From Aristolochia californica (Eukaryota; Streptophyta; Magnoliopsida; Piperales; Aristolochiaceae): DNA of 64,000 bases. Every line of letters begins with the position of its first letter. The stretch's first letter is position 1. Made by a program: the position numbers and the translations under genes. The notes under the pieces are model-generated. The model made no database searches, was not told the origin of the DNA, and saw nothing but the letters and a program-made list of their open reading frames with translations. This document shows, one piece after another, positions 51,908 through 63,847 of the stretch. Location: positions 9,207,955 to 9,271,954 of the forward strand of contig JARWKL010000012.1 in NCBI GenBank assembly GCA_029961685.1, read 5' to 3'.

Positions 51908-53898
51908 ATAGGTCATTTGTATCTTTAACATGTTTCAAGCTTGCATATCCATTTTTAAAACACGTGTGGAACAGTTCTCTTTCTTGTTAAATTCCATGCT
52001 ATTAGGGGTTGAACTAGTGGAATTTGCCAAACTTGGATAACAAAAGTTTTGTGTTAATTTTTGGTGTGTGAATAAATTTTCTTTACTTACATTTGTTATT
52101 GTCTTAAATTTTTTCCATACATAAACTCAAAAAGTTTCATTTTGCAGTGATCTATTTGCCTTTTTTTGTTTACGGGATGAAGGGAGATAGAAAACTCAAA
52201 GTTTTGATTTAAAAAAAAGGTGTACATCTCAAATGGAGACGCACAATGCACAAATGTAGAGAGAGATAATTCCAATGAGTGTCTGTAATTTTTAGGGAAT
52301 TTAAGCTCTGTTTAGTTTTTATATCTCAGGTTTTGCAATCGTCTGGAAAAGGGGGAGGCGGGGTGTTTTTAACTGAGTGTTGACTCCCAATCCGTAAGTC
52401 ATTTCTTACAAAAATATAGCCCGTTACGGATGATAAATCACTTTACAATCATCTGTGATTGTTAGGTAAGCTTTTTGTGAACGGGCAAAATAATGGCTAG
52501 TTTGATTCTGGTAAATATCCCACCGCACATTCATTGAGAATTTAATGAACGTTTGTTATTGTCTTTAAAAGCTTTGGATCCATAGGTCATTTGCATCTTT
52601 AACATGTTTCAAGCATGCATATCCATTTTTAAAACACGTGTACAAGAAATCTCTTTCTTGTAAAATTCCATGCAATTAGGGTTGAACTAGTGGAATTTCT
52701 CAAACTTGGAAAAAAAAAATTTTGTGTTCATTTGTGGTGTGTGAGTAAATTTTCTATACTTATATTTGTTGTTGTTTTAATTTTTTTTGACACATAAACT
52801 CTAAAATTTTCATTTTGGTTTGATCTATTTGCCTTTTTTGGTTAACGGAGCGAAAACTCAAAGTTTTGATTTAAGAAAAAAGTGTACATCTAAAATGGAG
52901 ATGCACAATGCACAAATGTAGGGAGAGATAATTCCAAAGAGTGTTTGTAATTTTTAGGGATTGTAAGATCTTTTTAGTTTTTGTATCTCAGGTTTTGCAA
53001 TCGTCGGGAAAATGGGGAGGCGTGGTATTTTTCACTGACTGTTGACTCCCAATCCGTATGTCATTTCTTACAAAAATATAGCCCGTTACTCATGATAAAT
53101 CACATTACAATAATCTATGATTGTTAGGTCAGCTTTTTGAAAACGGGCAAAATAATGGCTTGTTTGACTCGGGTGAATATCCCGCCGCACGTTCACTTCA
53201 GAATTTAATGAGTGTTTGTTATTCTCATTAAAAGCTTTGGATCCTTAGGTCATTTCCATCTTTAACATGTTTCAAGCATGCATATCCATTTTTAAAACAC
53301 GTCTAGAAGAATTCTCTTTCTTGTAAAATTTAAGGCTATTAGGGTTGAACTAGTGGAATTTCCCAAAATTGGATAACAAAAATTTTGTGTTCAATTGTGG
53401 TGTGTGAATAAATTTTCGTTACTTACATTTGTTAATGTTTAAATTTTTTTCCATACATAAACTCTTAAATTTACATTTTTTTTGTTTACGGCATGAAGGG
53501 AGAACGAAAACTCAAAATTTAGATTTAATAAAAAAGTGTACATCTAAAATGGAGATGCACAATGCAAAAATGTGGAGAGATATAATTCCAAAGAGTGTCT
53601 ATGAATTTTCAGGATTGTGAGCTCTTTTCAGTTTTTAGTTCTCAGGTTTTGCAATCGTCAGGAAAAGGGGGAGGCGGGGGATTTTTAATTGAGTGTTGAC
53701 ACCCAATCCGTAAGTCATTTCTTACAATAAAATAGCCCGTTACGAATGAAAAATCACTTTACAATCATCTATGATTGTTAGGTCAGCTTTTTGCAAACGG
53801 GCAAAATATTGGCTTGTTTGACTCGGGTAAATATCCCACCGCACGTTCACTAGAGAATTTAATGAGTGTATGTTATTCTCTTTAAAAGCTTTGGATCC
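51908..53898 (-). repeat. Trimer HOR R12: A'-C-D with small deletions
   Basis: Anchors are D 52576, C 53239 and A' 53893, giving 1991 bp. The C tail lost about 11 bp near 52845. The A' tail lost about 20 bp between two T runs near 53478. The same A' loss appears in the next trimer. Confidence 0.85.
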
Positions 53899-55884
53899 AT
53901 AGGTCATTTTCATCTTTAACATGTTTCAAGCTTGCATATCACTTTTTAAAACACGTGTGCGATAAATCTCTTTCTTGTAAAATTCCAAGCTATTAGGGGT
54001 TGAACTAGTGGAATTTCCCAAACTTGGATAACAAAAGTTTTGTGTTAATTTTTGGTGTGTGAATTAATTTTCTTTACTTTTATTTGTTATTGTTTTAAAT
54101 TTTTTCCATACATAAACTCAAAAATTTTCATTTTGCTGTGATCTATTTGCCTTTTTTTGTTTATGGGATGAAGGGAGAGAGAAAACTCAAAGTTTTGATT
54201 TAATAAAAAAGTGTAAATCTCAAATGGAGACGCACAGTGCACAAATGTAGAGAGAGATAATTCCAATGTGTGTCTGTAATTTTTAGGGAATTTAAGCTCT
54301 TTTTAGTTTTTATATCTCAGGTTTTGCAATCGTCGGGAAAAGGGGGAGGCGGGGTATTTTTGATTGAGTGTTGACTCCCAATCCGTAAGTCATTTCTTAC
54401 AATAATATAGCCCGTTACGAATGAAAAATCACTTTACTATCATCTATGATTGTTAGGTCAGCTTTTTGTGAACGGGCAAAATAATGGCTAGTTTGATTCT
54501 GGTAAATATCCCACTGCACGTTCATTGAGAATTTAATGAGCGTTTGTTATTCTCTTTAAAAACTTTGGATCCATAGGTCATTTGCATCTTTAACATGTTT
54601 CAGGCATGCATATCCATTTTTAAAACACGTGTAGAAGAAATCTCTTTCTTGTAAAATTCCATGCAATTAGGGTTGAACTAGTGGAATTTCTCAAACTTGG
54701 AAAAAAAAATTTTGTGTTCATTTGTGGTGTGTGAGTAAATTTTCTATACTTACATTTGTTATTGTTTTAATTTTTTTTTTTGACACATCAACTCTAAAAT
54801 TTTCATTTTGTTGTGATCTATTGGCCTTTTTTGGTTTACGGGATGAAGGGAGAGCGAAAACTCAAAATAGTGTACATCTAAAATCGAGATGCACAATGCA
54901 CAAATATAGGGAGAGATAATTCCAAAGAGTGTTTGTAATTTTTTGGGGTTGTAAGATCTTTTTAGTTTTTGTATCTCAGGTTTTGCAATCGTCGGGAAAA
55001 CGGGGAGGCGTGGTATTTTTAACTGACTGTTGACACCCAATCCGTATGTCATTTCTTACAAAAATATAGCCCGTTACTCATGATAAATCACATTACAATC
55101 ATCTATGATTGTTAGGTCAGCTTTTTGAAAACGGGCAAAATAATGGCTTGTTTGACTCGGGTGAATATCCCGCCGCACGTTAACTTCAGAATTTAATGAG
55201 TGTTTGTTATTCTAATTAAAAGCTTTGGATCCATAGGTTATTTGCATCTTTAACATGTTTCAAGCATGCATATCCATTTTTAAAACACATCTAGAAGAAT
55301 TCTCTTTCTTGTAAAATTTCAAGCTATTAGCGTTGAACTAGTGGAATTTCCCAAACTTGGATAACAAAAATTGTGTTCAATTGTGGTGTGTGAATAAATT
55401 TTCATTATTTTCATTTGTTAATGTTTTAATTTTTTTCCATTCATAAACTCTAAAATTTACATTTTTTTTGTTTACGGCATGAAGGGAGAACGAAAACTCA
55501 AAGTTTTTATTTAATAAAAATGTGTACATCTAAAATGGACATGCACAATGCACAAATGTGAAGAGATATAATTCCAAAGAGTGTCTGTGATTTTTCAGGA
55601 TTGTGAGCTCTTTTCAGTTTTTAGTTCTCAAGTTTTGCAATCGTCGGGAAAAGGGGGAGGCGGGGGATTTTTAATTGAGTGTTGACTCCCAATCCGTAAG
55701 TCATTTCTTACAATAATATAGCCCGTTACGAATGAAAAATCACTTTACAATCATCTATGATTGATAGGTCAGCTTTTTGCAAACGGGCAAAATAATGGCT
55801 TGTTTGACTCGGGTAAATATCCCACCGCACGTTCACTAGAGAATTTAATGAGCGTCTATTATTCTCTTTAAAAGCTTTGGATCC
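53899..55884 (-). repeat. Trimer HOR R13: A'-C-D with small deletions
   Basis: Anchors are D 54567, C 55227 and A' 55879, giving 1986 bp. The C tail lost about 14 bp near 54866. The A' tail has the same ~20-bp loss as in R12, near 55466. The front of both A' units reads CATATCACTTTTTAAAAC instead of CATATCCATTTTTAAAAC. Confidence 0.85.
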
Positions 55885-57906
55885 ATAGGTCATTTTCATC
55901 TTTAACATGTTTCAAGCTTGCATATCACTTTTTAAAACACGTGTGGAACAAATCTCTTTCTAGTAAAATTCCAAGCTATTAGGGGTTGAACTAGTGGAAT
56001 TTCCCAAACTTGGATAACAAAAGTTTTGTGTTATTTTTTGGTGTGTGAATAAATTTTCTTTACTAACATTTGTTATTGTTTTAAATTTTTTCCATACATA
56101 AACTCAAAAATTTTCATTTTGCTGTGATCTATTTGCCTTTTTTTGTTTACGGGAAGAAGGGAGAGAGAAAACTCAAAGTTTTGAATTAAGAAAAAAGTGT
56201 ACATCTCAAATAGAGATGCACAGTGCACAAATGTAGAGAGAGATAATTCCAATGAGTGTCTGTAATTTTTAGGGAATTTAAGTTCTCTTTAGTTTTTATA
56301 TCTCAGGTTTTGCAATCATTGGAACAAGGGGGAGGCGGGGTTTTTTTAGCTGAGTGTTGACTCCCAATCCGTAAGTCATTTCTTACAAAAATATAGCCCG
56401 TTACGGATGATAAATCACATTACAATCATCTATGATTGTTAGGTAAGCTTTTTGTGAACGGGCAAAATAATGCTAGTATGATTCTGGTAAATATCCTACC
56501 TCACGTTCGTTGAGAATTTAATGAGCGTTTGTTATTCTCTTTAAAAGCTTTGGATCCATAGGTCATTTGCATCTTTAACATGTTTCAAGCATGCATATCC
56601 ATTTTTAAAACACGTGTAGAAGAAATCTCTTTCTTGTAAGATTCCATGGAATTAGGGTTCAACTAGTAGAATTTCTCGAACTTGAAAAACAAAACTTTTG
56701 TGTTCATTTGTGGTGTGTGAGTAAATTTTCTATACTAACATTTTTTATTGTTTTAATTTTTTTTTTGACACATAAACTCTAAAATTTTCATTTTGCTGTG
56801 ATCTATTTTTCTTTTTTGGTTTACGGGATGAAGGGAGAGCGAAAATTCAAAGTTTTGATTTAAGAAAAAAGTGTACATCTAAAATGGAGATGCACAATCC
56901 ACAAATGTAGGGAGAGATAATTCCAAAGAGTGTTTGTAATTTTTAGGGATTGTAAGATCTTTTTAGTTTTTGTATCTCAGGTTTTGCAATCGTTGGGAAA
57001 AGGTGGAGGCGTGGTATTTTTAACTGACTGTTGACTCCCAATCCGTATGTCATTTCTTACAAAAATATAGCCCGTTACTCATGATAAATCACAGTACAAT
57101 CATCTATGATTGTTAGGTCAGCTTTTTGAAAACGGGCAAAATAATGACTTGTTTGACTCGGGTGAATATCCCGCCGCACGTTCACTTCAGAATTTAATGA
57201 GGGGTTGTTATTCTCATTAAAAGCTTTGGATCCATAGGTCATTTGCATCTTTAACATGTTTCAAGCATGCATATCCATTTTTAAAACACGTCAAGATGAA
57301 TTCTCTGTCTTGTAAAATTCCAAGCTATTAGGGTTGAACTAGTGGAATTTCCCAAACTTGGATAACAAAAATATTTGTTCAATTGTGGTGTGTGAATAAA
57401 TTTTCATAACTTACATTTGTTAATGTTTTAATTTTTTTCCATACAAAAACTCTAAAATTTACATTTTTTTGTGATCTTTTTACCTTTTTTTGTTTACGGC
57501 AAGAAGGGAGAACGAAAACTCAAAGTTTTGATTTAATAAAAAAGAGTACATCGAAAAGGGAGATGCACAATGCACTAATGTGGAGAGATATAATTCCAAT
57601 GAGTGTCTGTGATTTTTCAGGATTGTGAGCTCTTTTCAGTTTTTAGTTCTCAGGTTTTGCAATCGTCGGGAAAAGGGGGAGGCGGGGGATTATAAATTGA
57701 GTGTTGACTCCCAATCCGTAAGTCATTTATTAAAATAATATAGCCCATTATGAATGAAAAATCACTTTACAATCATCTATGATTTTTAGGTCAGCTTTTT
57801 GCAAACGGGCAAAATAATGGCTTGTTTGACTCGGGTAAATATCCCACCTCACGTTCACTAGAGAATTTAATGAGCGTATCTTATTCTCTTTAAAAGATTT
57901 GGATCC
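55885..57906 (-). repeat. Trimer HOR R14: A'-C-D
   Basis: Anchors are D 56552, C 57228 and A' 57901, giving 2022 bp. The A' front again has the CATATCACTTTTT state, shared with the two preceding A' units. The C front has CACGTCAAGATGAATTC, as at 41113. Confidence 0.86.
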
Positions 57907-59813
57907 ATGGGTCATTTGCATCTTTAACATGTTTCAAGCTTGCATATCACTTTTTTAAAACACGTGTGGAACAAATCTCTTTCTTGTAAAATTCCAAGCT
58001 ATTAGGGGTTGAACTAGTGGAATTTCCCAAACTTGGATAACAAAAGTTTTATGTTAATTTTTGGTGAGTGAATAAATTTTCTTTACTTACATTTGTTATT
58101 GTTTTAAAGTTTTTCCATACATAAACTCAAAAAATTTCATTTTGCTGTGATCTATTTGCCTTTTTTTGTTTACGGGATGAAGGGAGAGAGAAAACTCAAA
58201 GTTTTGATTTAAGAAAAAAGTGTAGATCTCAAATAGAGATGCATAGTGCACAAATGTAGAGAGAGATAATTCCAATGAGTGTCTGTAATTTTTAGGGAAT
58301 TTAAGATCTTTTTAGTTTTTATATCTCAGGTTTTGCAATCGTCGGGAAAAGGAGGAGGCGGGGTTTTTTTAACTGAGTGTTGACTCACAATCGGTAAGTC
58401 ATTTCTTACAAAAATATAGCCCGTTACGGATGATAAATCACATTACAATCATCTATGATTGTTAGGTAAGCTTTTTGTGAAGGGGCAAAATAATGGCTAG
58501 TTTGATTCTGGTAAATATCCCACCGCATGTTCATTGAGAATTTAATGAGTGTTTGTTATTCTCTTTAAAAGCTTTGGATCCATAGGTCATTTGCATCTTT
58601 AACATGTTTCAAGCATGGCATATCCATTTTTAAAACACGTGTAGAAGAAATCTCTTTCTTGTAAAATTCCATGCAATTAGGGTTGAACTAGTGGAATTTC
58701 TCAAACTTGGAAAACAAAACTTTTGTGCTCATTTGTGGTGTGTGAGTAAATTTTATATACTTACATTTGTTATTGTTTTAATATTTTTTTTGACACATAA
58801 ACTCTAAAATTTTCATTTTGTTGTGATCTATTGGCCTTTTTTGGTTTACGGGATGAAGGGAGACCGAAAAATCAAAATTTTGATTTAAGGAAAAAGTGTA
58901 CATCTAAAATGGAGATGCACAATGCACAAATGTAGGGAGAGATAATTCCAAAGAGTGTTTTTAATTTTTTGGGATTGTAAGATCTTTTTAGTTTTTGTAT
59001 CTCAGGTTTTGCAATCGTCGGGAAAACGGGGTGGCGTGGTATTTTTAACTGACTATTGACTCCCAATCCGTATGTCATTTCTTACAAAAATATAGCTCGT
59101 TACTCATGATAAATCACATTACAATCATCTATGATTGATAGGTCAGCGTTTTGAAAACGGGCAAAATAATGGCTTGTTTGACTCGGGTGAATATCCCGCC
59201 GCACGTTCACTTCAGAATTTAATGAGTGTTTGTTATTCTCATTAAAAACTTTGGATCCATACGTCATTTGCATCTTTAACATGTTTCAAGCATGCATATC
59301 CATTTTTAATACACGTGTAGAATAATTCTCTTTCTTGTAAAATTTGAAGCTATAAGGGTTGAACTAGTGGAATTTCCCAATCTTGGATAACAAAAATTTT
59401 GTGTTCAATTGTGGTGTGTGATAAATTTTCATTACTTACATTTGTTAATGTTTTAATTTTTTTCCATACATAAACTCTAAAATTTACATTTTTTTTGTGA
59501 TCTATTTACCTTTTTTTGTTTACGGCATGAAGGGAGAACGAAAACTGAAAGTTATTATTTAATAAAAAAGTGTACATCTAAAATGGTGATGAACAATGAA
59601 CAAATGTGGAGAGATGTAATTACAAAGAGTGTATGTGTTTTTTCAGTATTGTGAGCTCTTTCAGTTTTTAGTTCTCAGGTTTTGCTATCGTCGGGAAAAG
59701 GGGGAGGCGGGAGATTTTAAATTGAGTGTTGACTCCCAATCCGTAAGTCAATTCTTACAATAATATAGAGAATTTAATGAGCATATGTTATTCTCTTTAA
59801 AAGCTTTGGATCC
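57907..59813 (-). repeat. Trimer HOR R15 with a deleted, chimeric A'
   Basis: Anchors are D 58576, C 59253 and A' 59808, giving 1907 bp. The A' lost about 119 bp of its body at around 59768 (ATAATATAG joined to AGAATTTAATG). Its front segment is D-like (CATGGCATATCC, CACGTGTAGAAGAAATC, CCATGCAATTAGGG), so it is an A'/D chimera as well. Confidence 0.82.
59762..59774 (-). other. ~119-bp deletion in an A' body
   Basis: ATAATATAG is joined to AGAATTTAATG, with TAG shared by both flanks. The 16-bp dyad and most of the body between CGTAACGGG and CTCTAGTGAAC are lost. The unit spacing here is 555 bp, the shortest in the window. Confidence 0.85.
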
Positions 59814-60488
59814 ATAGGTCATTTGCATCTTTAACATGTTTCAAGCATGGCATATCCATTTTTAAAACACGTGTAGAAGAAATCTCTTTCTTGTAAAATT
59901 CCATGCAATTAGGGTTGAACTAGTGGAATTTCTCAAACTTGGAAAACAAAACTTTTGTGTTCATTTGTGGTGTGTGAGTAAATTTTCTATACTTACATTT
60001 GTTATTGTTTTAATTTTTTTTGACACATAAACTCTAAAATTTTCATTTTGTTGTGATCTGTTGGCCTTTTTTGGTTTACAAGATGAATGGAGAATGAAAA
60101 CTCGAAGTTTTGATTTAAGGAAAAAGTGTACATCTAAAATGGAAATGCACAATGCACAAATGTAGGGAGAGATAATTCCAAAGAGTGTTTGTAATTTTTA
60201 GGGATTGTAAGATCTTTTTAGTTTTTGTATCTCAGATTTTGCAATCGTCGGGAAAATGGGGTGGCGTGGTATTTTTAATTGACTATTGACTCCCAATCCG
60301 TATATCATTTCCTACAAAAATATAGCCCGTTACTCTTGATAAATCACATTACAATCATCTATGATTGTAATGTCAGCGTTTTGAAAACGGGCAAAATAAA
60401 GGCTTGTTTGACTCGGGTGAATATCCCGCCGCACGTTAACTTCAGAATTTAATGAGTGTTTGTTATTCTCATTAAAAGCTTTGGATCC
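59814..60488 (-). repeat. Single C unit out of trimer order
   Basis: This C unit is anchored at 60483. Its front is A'-like (CAAGCTTGCATATCC, CACGTGTGGAAC), so it is C in body and A' in front. It sits between the chimeric A' at 59808 and D 61157, where the regular order would place D. Confidence 0.78.
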
Positions 60489-62513
60489 ATAGGTCATTTG
60501 CATCTTGAACATGTTTCAAGCTTGCATATCCATTTTTAAAACACGTGTGGAACAAATCTCTTTCTTGTAAAATTCCAAGCTATTAGGGGTTGAACTAGTG
60601 GAATTTCCCAAACATGGATAACAAAAGTTTTGTGTTAATTTTTGGTGTGTGAATAAATTTTCTTTACTTACATTTGTTATTGTTTTAAATTTTTTCCATA
60701 CATAAACTCAAAAATTTTCATTTTACAGTGATATATTTGCCTTTTTTTGTTTACGGGATGAAGGGAGAGAGAAAACTCAAAGTTTTGATTTAAGAAAAAA
60801 GTGTACATCTCTAATGGAGACGCACAGTGAACAAATGTAGAGAGAGATAATTCAATTGAGTGTCTGTAACTTTTAGGGAATTTAAGCTCTTTTTAGTTTT
60901 TATATCTAGGGTTTTGCAATCGTCGTGAAAAGGGGGAGGCGGGGTGTTTTTAATTGACTGTTGACTCCCAATCCGTAAGTCATTTCTTACAAAAATATAG
61001 CCCGTTACGGATGATAAATCACTTTACAATAATCTATGATTGTTAGGTAAGCTTTTTGTGAACGGGCAAAATAATGGCTAGTTTGATTCTGGTAAATATC
61101 CCACCGCACGTTCATTGAGAATTTAATGAGCGTTTGTTATTCTCTTTAAAAGCTTTGGATCCATAGGTCATTTGCATCTTTAACATGTTTCAAGCATGCA
61201 TATCCAATTTTAAAACACGTGTAGAAGAAATCTTTTTCTTGTAAAATTCCATGCAATTAGGGTTGAACTAGTGGAATTTCTCAAACTAGGAAAAAAAAAC
61301 TTTTGTGTTCATTTGTGGTGTGTGAGTAAATTTTCTATACTTACATTTGTTATTGTTTTAATTTTTTTTTTTGACACATAAACTCTAAAATTTTCATTTT
61401 GTTTTGATCTATTTGCCTTTTTTGGTTTACGGGATGAAGGGACAACGAAAACTCAAAGTATTGATATAAGAAAAATGTGTACATCTAAAATGGAGATGCA
61501 CAATGCACAAATGTAGGGAGAGATAATTCCAAAGAGTTTTTGTAATTTTTAGGGATTGTAAGATCTTTTTAGTTTTTGTATCTCAGGTTTTGCAATCGTC
61601 GGGAAAACGGGGAGGCGTGGTATTTTTAACTGACTGTTGACTCCCTATCCGTATGTCATTTCTAACAAAAATATAGCTGGTTACTCATGATAAATCACAT
61701 TACAATCATCTATGATTTGTTAGGTCAGCTTTTTGAAAACGGGCAAAATAATGGCTTGTTTGACTCGGGTAAATATCCCGCCGCACGTTCACTTCAGAAT
61801 TTAATGAGTGTTTGTTATTCTCATTAAAAGCTTTGGATCCATAGGTCATTTGCATCTTTAACATGTTTCAAGCATGCATATCCATTTTTAAAACCCGTTT
61901 AGAAGAATTCTCTTTCTTGTAAAATTTCAAGATATTGGGGTTGAACTAGTGGAATTTCCCAAACTTGGATAAAAAAAATTTTGTGTTCAATTGTGGTGTG
62001 TGAATAAATTTTCAATACTTACATTTGTTAATGTTTTAAGTTTTTTCCATACATAAACTCTAAAATTTACATTTTTTTTTATCTATTTACCTTTTTTTGT
62101 TTACGGCATGAAGGGAGAACGAAAACACAAAGTTTTGATTTAAGAAAAAAGTGTACATCTAAAATGGAGATGCACAGTGCACAAATGTGGAAAGATATAA
62201 TTCCAAAGAGTGTCTGCGATTTTTCAGGATTGTGAGCTCTTTTCAGTTTTTAGTTCTCAGGTTTTGCAATCGTCGGTAAAAGGGGGAGGCAGGGGATTTT
62301 AAATTGAGTGTTGACTCCCAATCCGTAAGTCATTTCTTACAATAGTGTAGCCCGTTACGAATGAAAAATCACTTTACAATCATCTATGATTGTTAGGTCA
62401 GCTTTTTGCAAACGGGCAAAATAATGGCTTGTTTCACTCGGGTAAATATCCCACCGCACGTTTACTAGAGAATTTAATGAGCGTATGTTATTCTCTTTAA
62501 GAGCTTTGGATCC
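60489..62513 (-). repeat. Trimer HOR R16: A'-C-D
   Basis: Anchors are D 61157, C 61835 and A' 62508, giving 2025 bp. The order is regular. The C unit has a one-base insertion in the 16-bp dyad (TATGATTTGTTAGG). Confidence 0.87.
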
Positions 62514-63847
62514 ATAGGTCATTTGCATCTTTAACATGTTTCAATCTTGCATATCCATTTTTAAAACACATGTGTAACAAATCTCTTTCTTGTAAAATTC
62601 CAAGCTATTAGGGGTTGAACTAGTGGAATTTCCCAAACTTGGATAACAAAAGTTTTGTGTTAATTTTTGGTGTGTGAATAAATTTTCTTTACTTACATTT
62701 GTTATTGTTTTAAATTTTTTCCATACATAAACTCAAAAATTTTCATTTTACAGTGATCTATTTGCCTTTTTTTGTTTACGGGATGAAGGGAGAGGGAAAA
62801 CTCAAAGTTTTGATTTAAGAAAAAAGTGTACATCTCAAATGGAGACGCACAGTGCACAAATGTAGAGAGAGATAATTCCAATGAGTGCCTGTAATTTTTA
62901 GGGAATTTAAGCTCTTTTTAGTTTTTATATCTCAGGTTTTGCAATTGTCGGGAAAAGGGGGAGGCGGGGTGTTTTTAACTGAGTGTTGACTCCCAATCCA
63001 TAAGTCATTTCTTACAAAAATATAGCCCGTTACGAATGATAAATCACATTACAATCATCTATGATTGTTAGGTAAGCTTTTTGTGAAGGGGCAAAATAAT
63101 GGCTAGTTTGATTCTAGTAAATATCCCACCACACGTTCATTGAGAATTTAATGAGCGTTTGTGGATCCATAGGTCATTTGCATCTTTAACATGTTTCAAG
63201 CATGGCATATCCATTTTTAAAACAAGTGTAGAAGAAATCTCTTTCTTGTAAAATTCCATGCAATTAGGGTTGAACTAGTGGAATTTCTCAAACTTGGAAA
63301 AAAAAACTTTTGTGTTCATTTGTGGTGTGTGAGTAAATTTTCTATACTTACATTTGTTATTGTTTTAATTTTTTTTTTTTGGCACATAAACTCTAAAATT
63401 TTCATTTTGTTGTGATCTTTTCGCCTTTTTTGGTTTACAGGATGAAGGGAGAGCGAAAACTCAAAGTTTTGATTTAAGGAAAGAGTGTACATCTAAAATG
63501 GAGATGCACAATGCAAAAATGTAGGGAGAGATAATTCCAAAGAGTGTTTGTATTTTTTAGGGATTGTAAGATCTTTTTAGTTTTTGTATTTCAGGTTTTG
63601 CAATCGTCGGGAAAATGGGGAGGCGTGGTATTTTTAACTGACTGTTGACTCCCAATCCGTATGTCATTTCTTACAAAAATATAGCCCGTTACTCATGATA
63701 AATCAGATTAGAATCATCTATGATTGTTAGGTCAGCTTTTTGAAAACGGGCAAAATAATGGCTTGTTGGACTCGGGTAAATATCCCGCCGCACGTTCACT
63801 TCAGAATTTAATGAGTTTTTGTTATTCTCATTAAAAGCTTTGGATCC
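62514..63847 (-). repeat. Partial trimer R17: C-D
   Basis: Anchors are D 63163 and C 63842. The D unit lost about 19 bp immediately beside its anchor (GCGTTTGTGGATCC), which removes the AAAGCTTT palindrome. It carries the extra G in CATGGCATATCC. Confidence 0.85.

Noticed and set aside
54759..55052. The longest open frame in the window (97 residues) and other 63-91-residue frames
   Set aside because: They are chance openings in the tail or spacer part of single units. The same region is closed in the equivalent part of neighbouring units, and the products contain no known motif.
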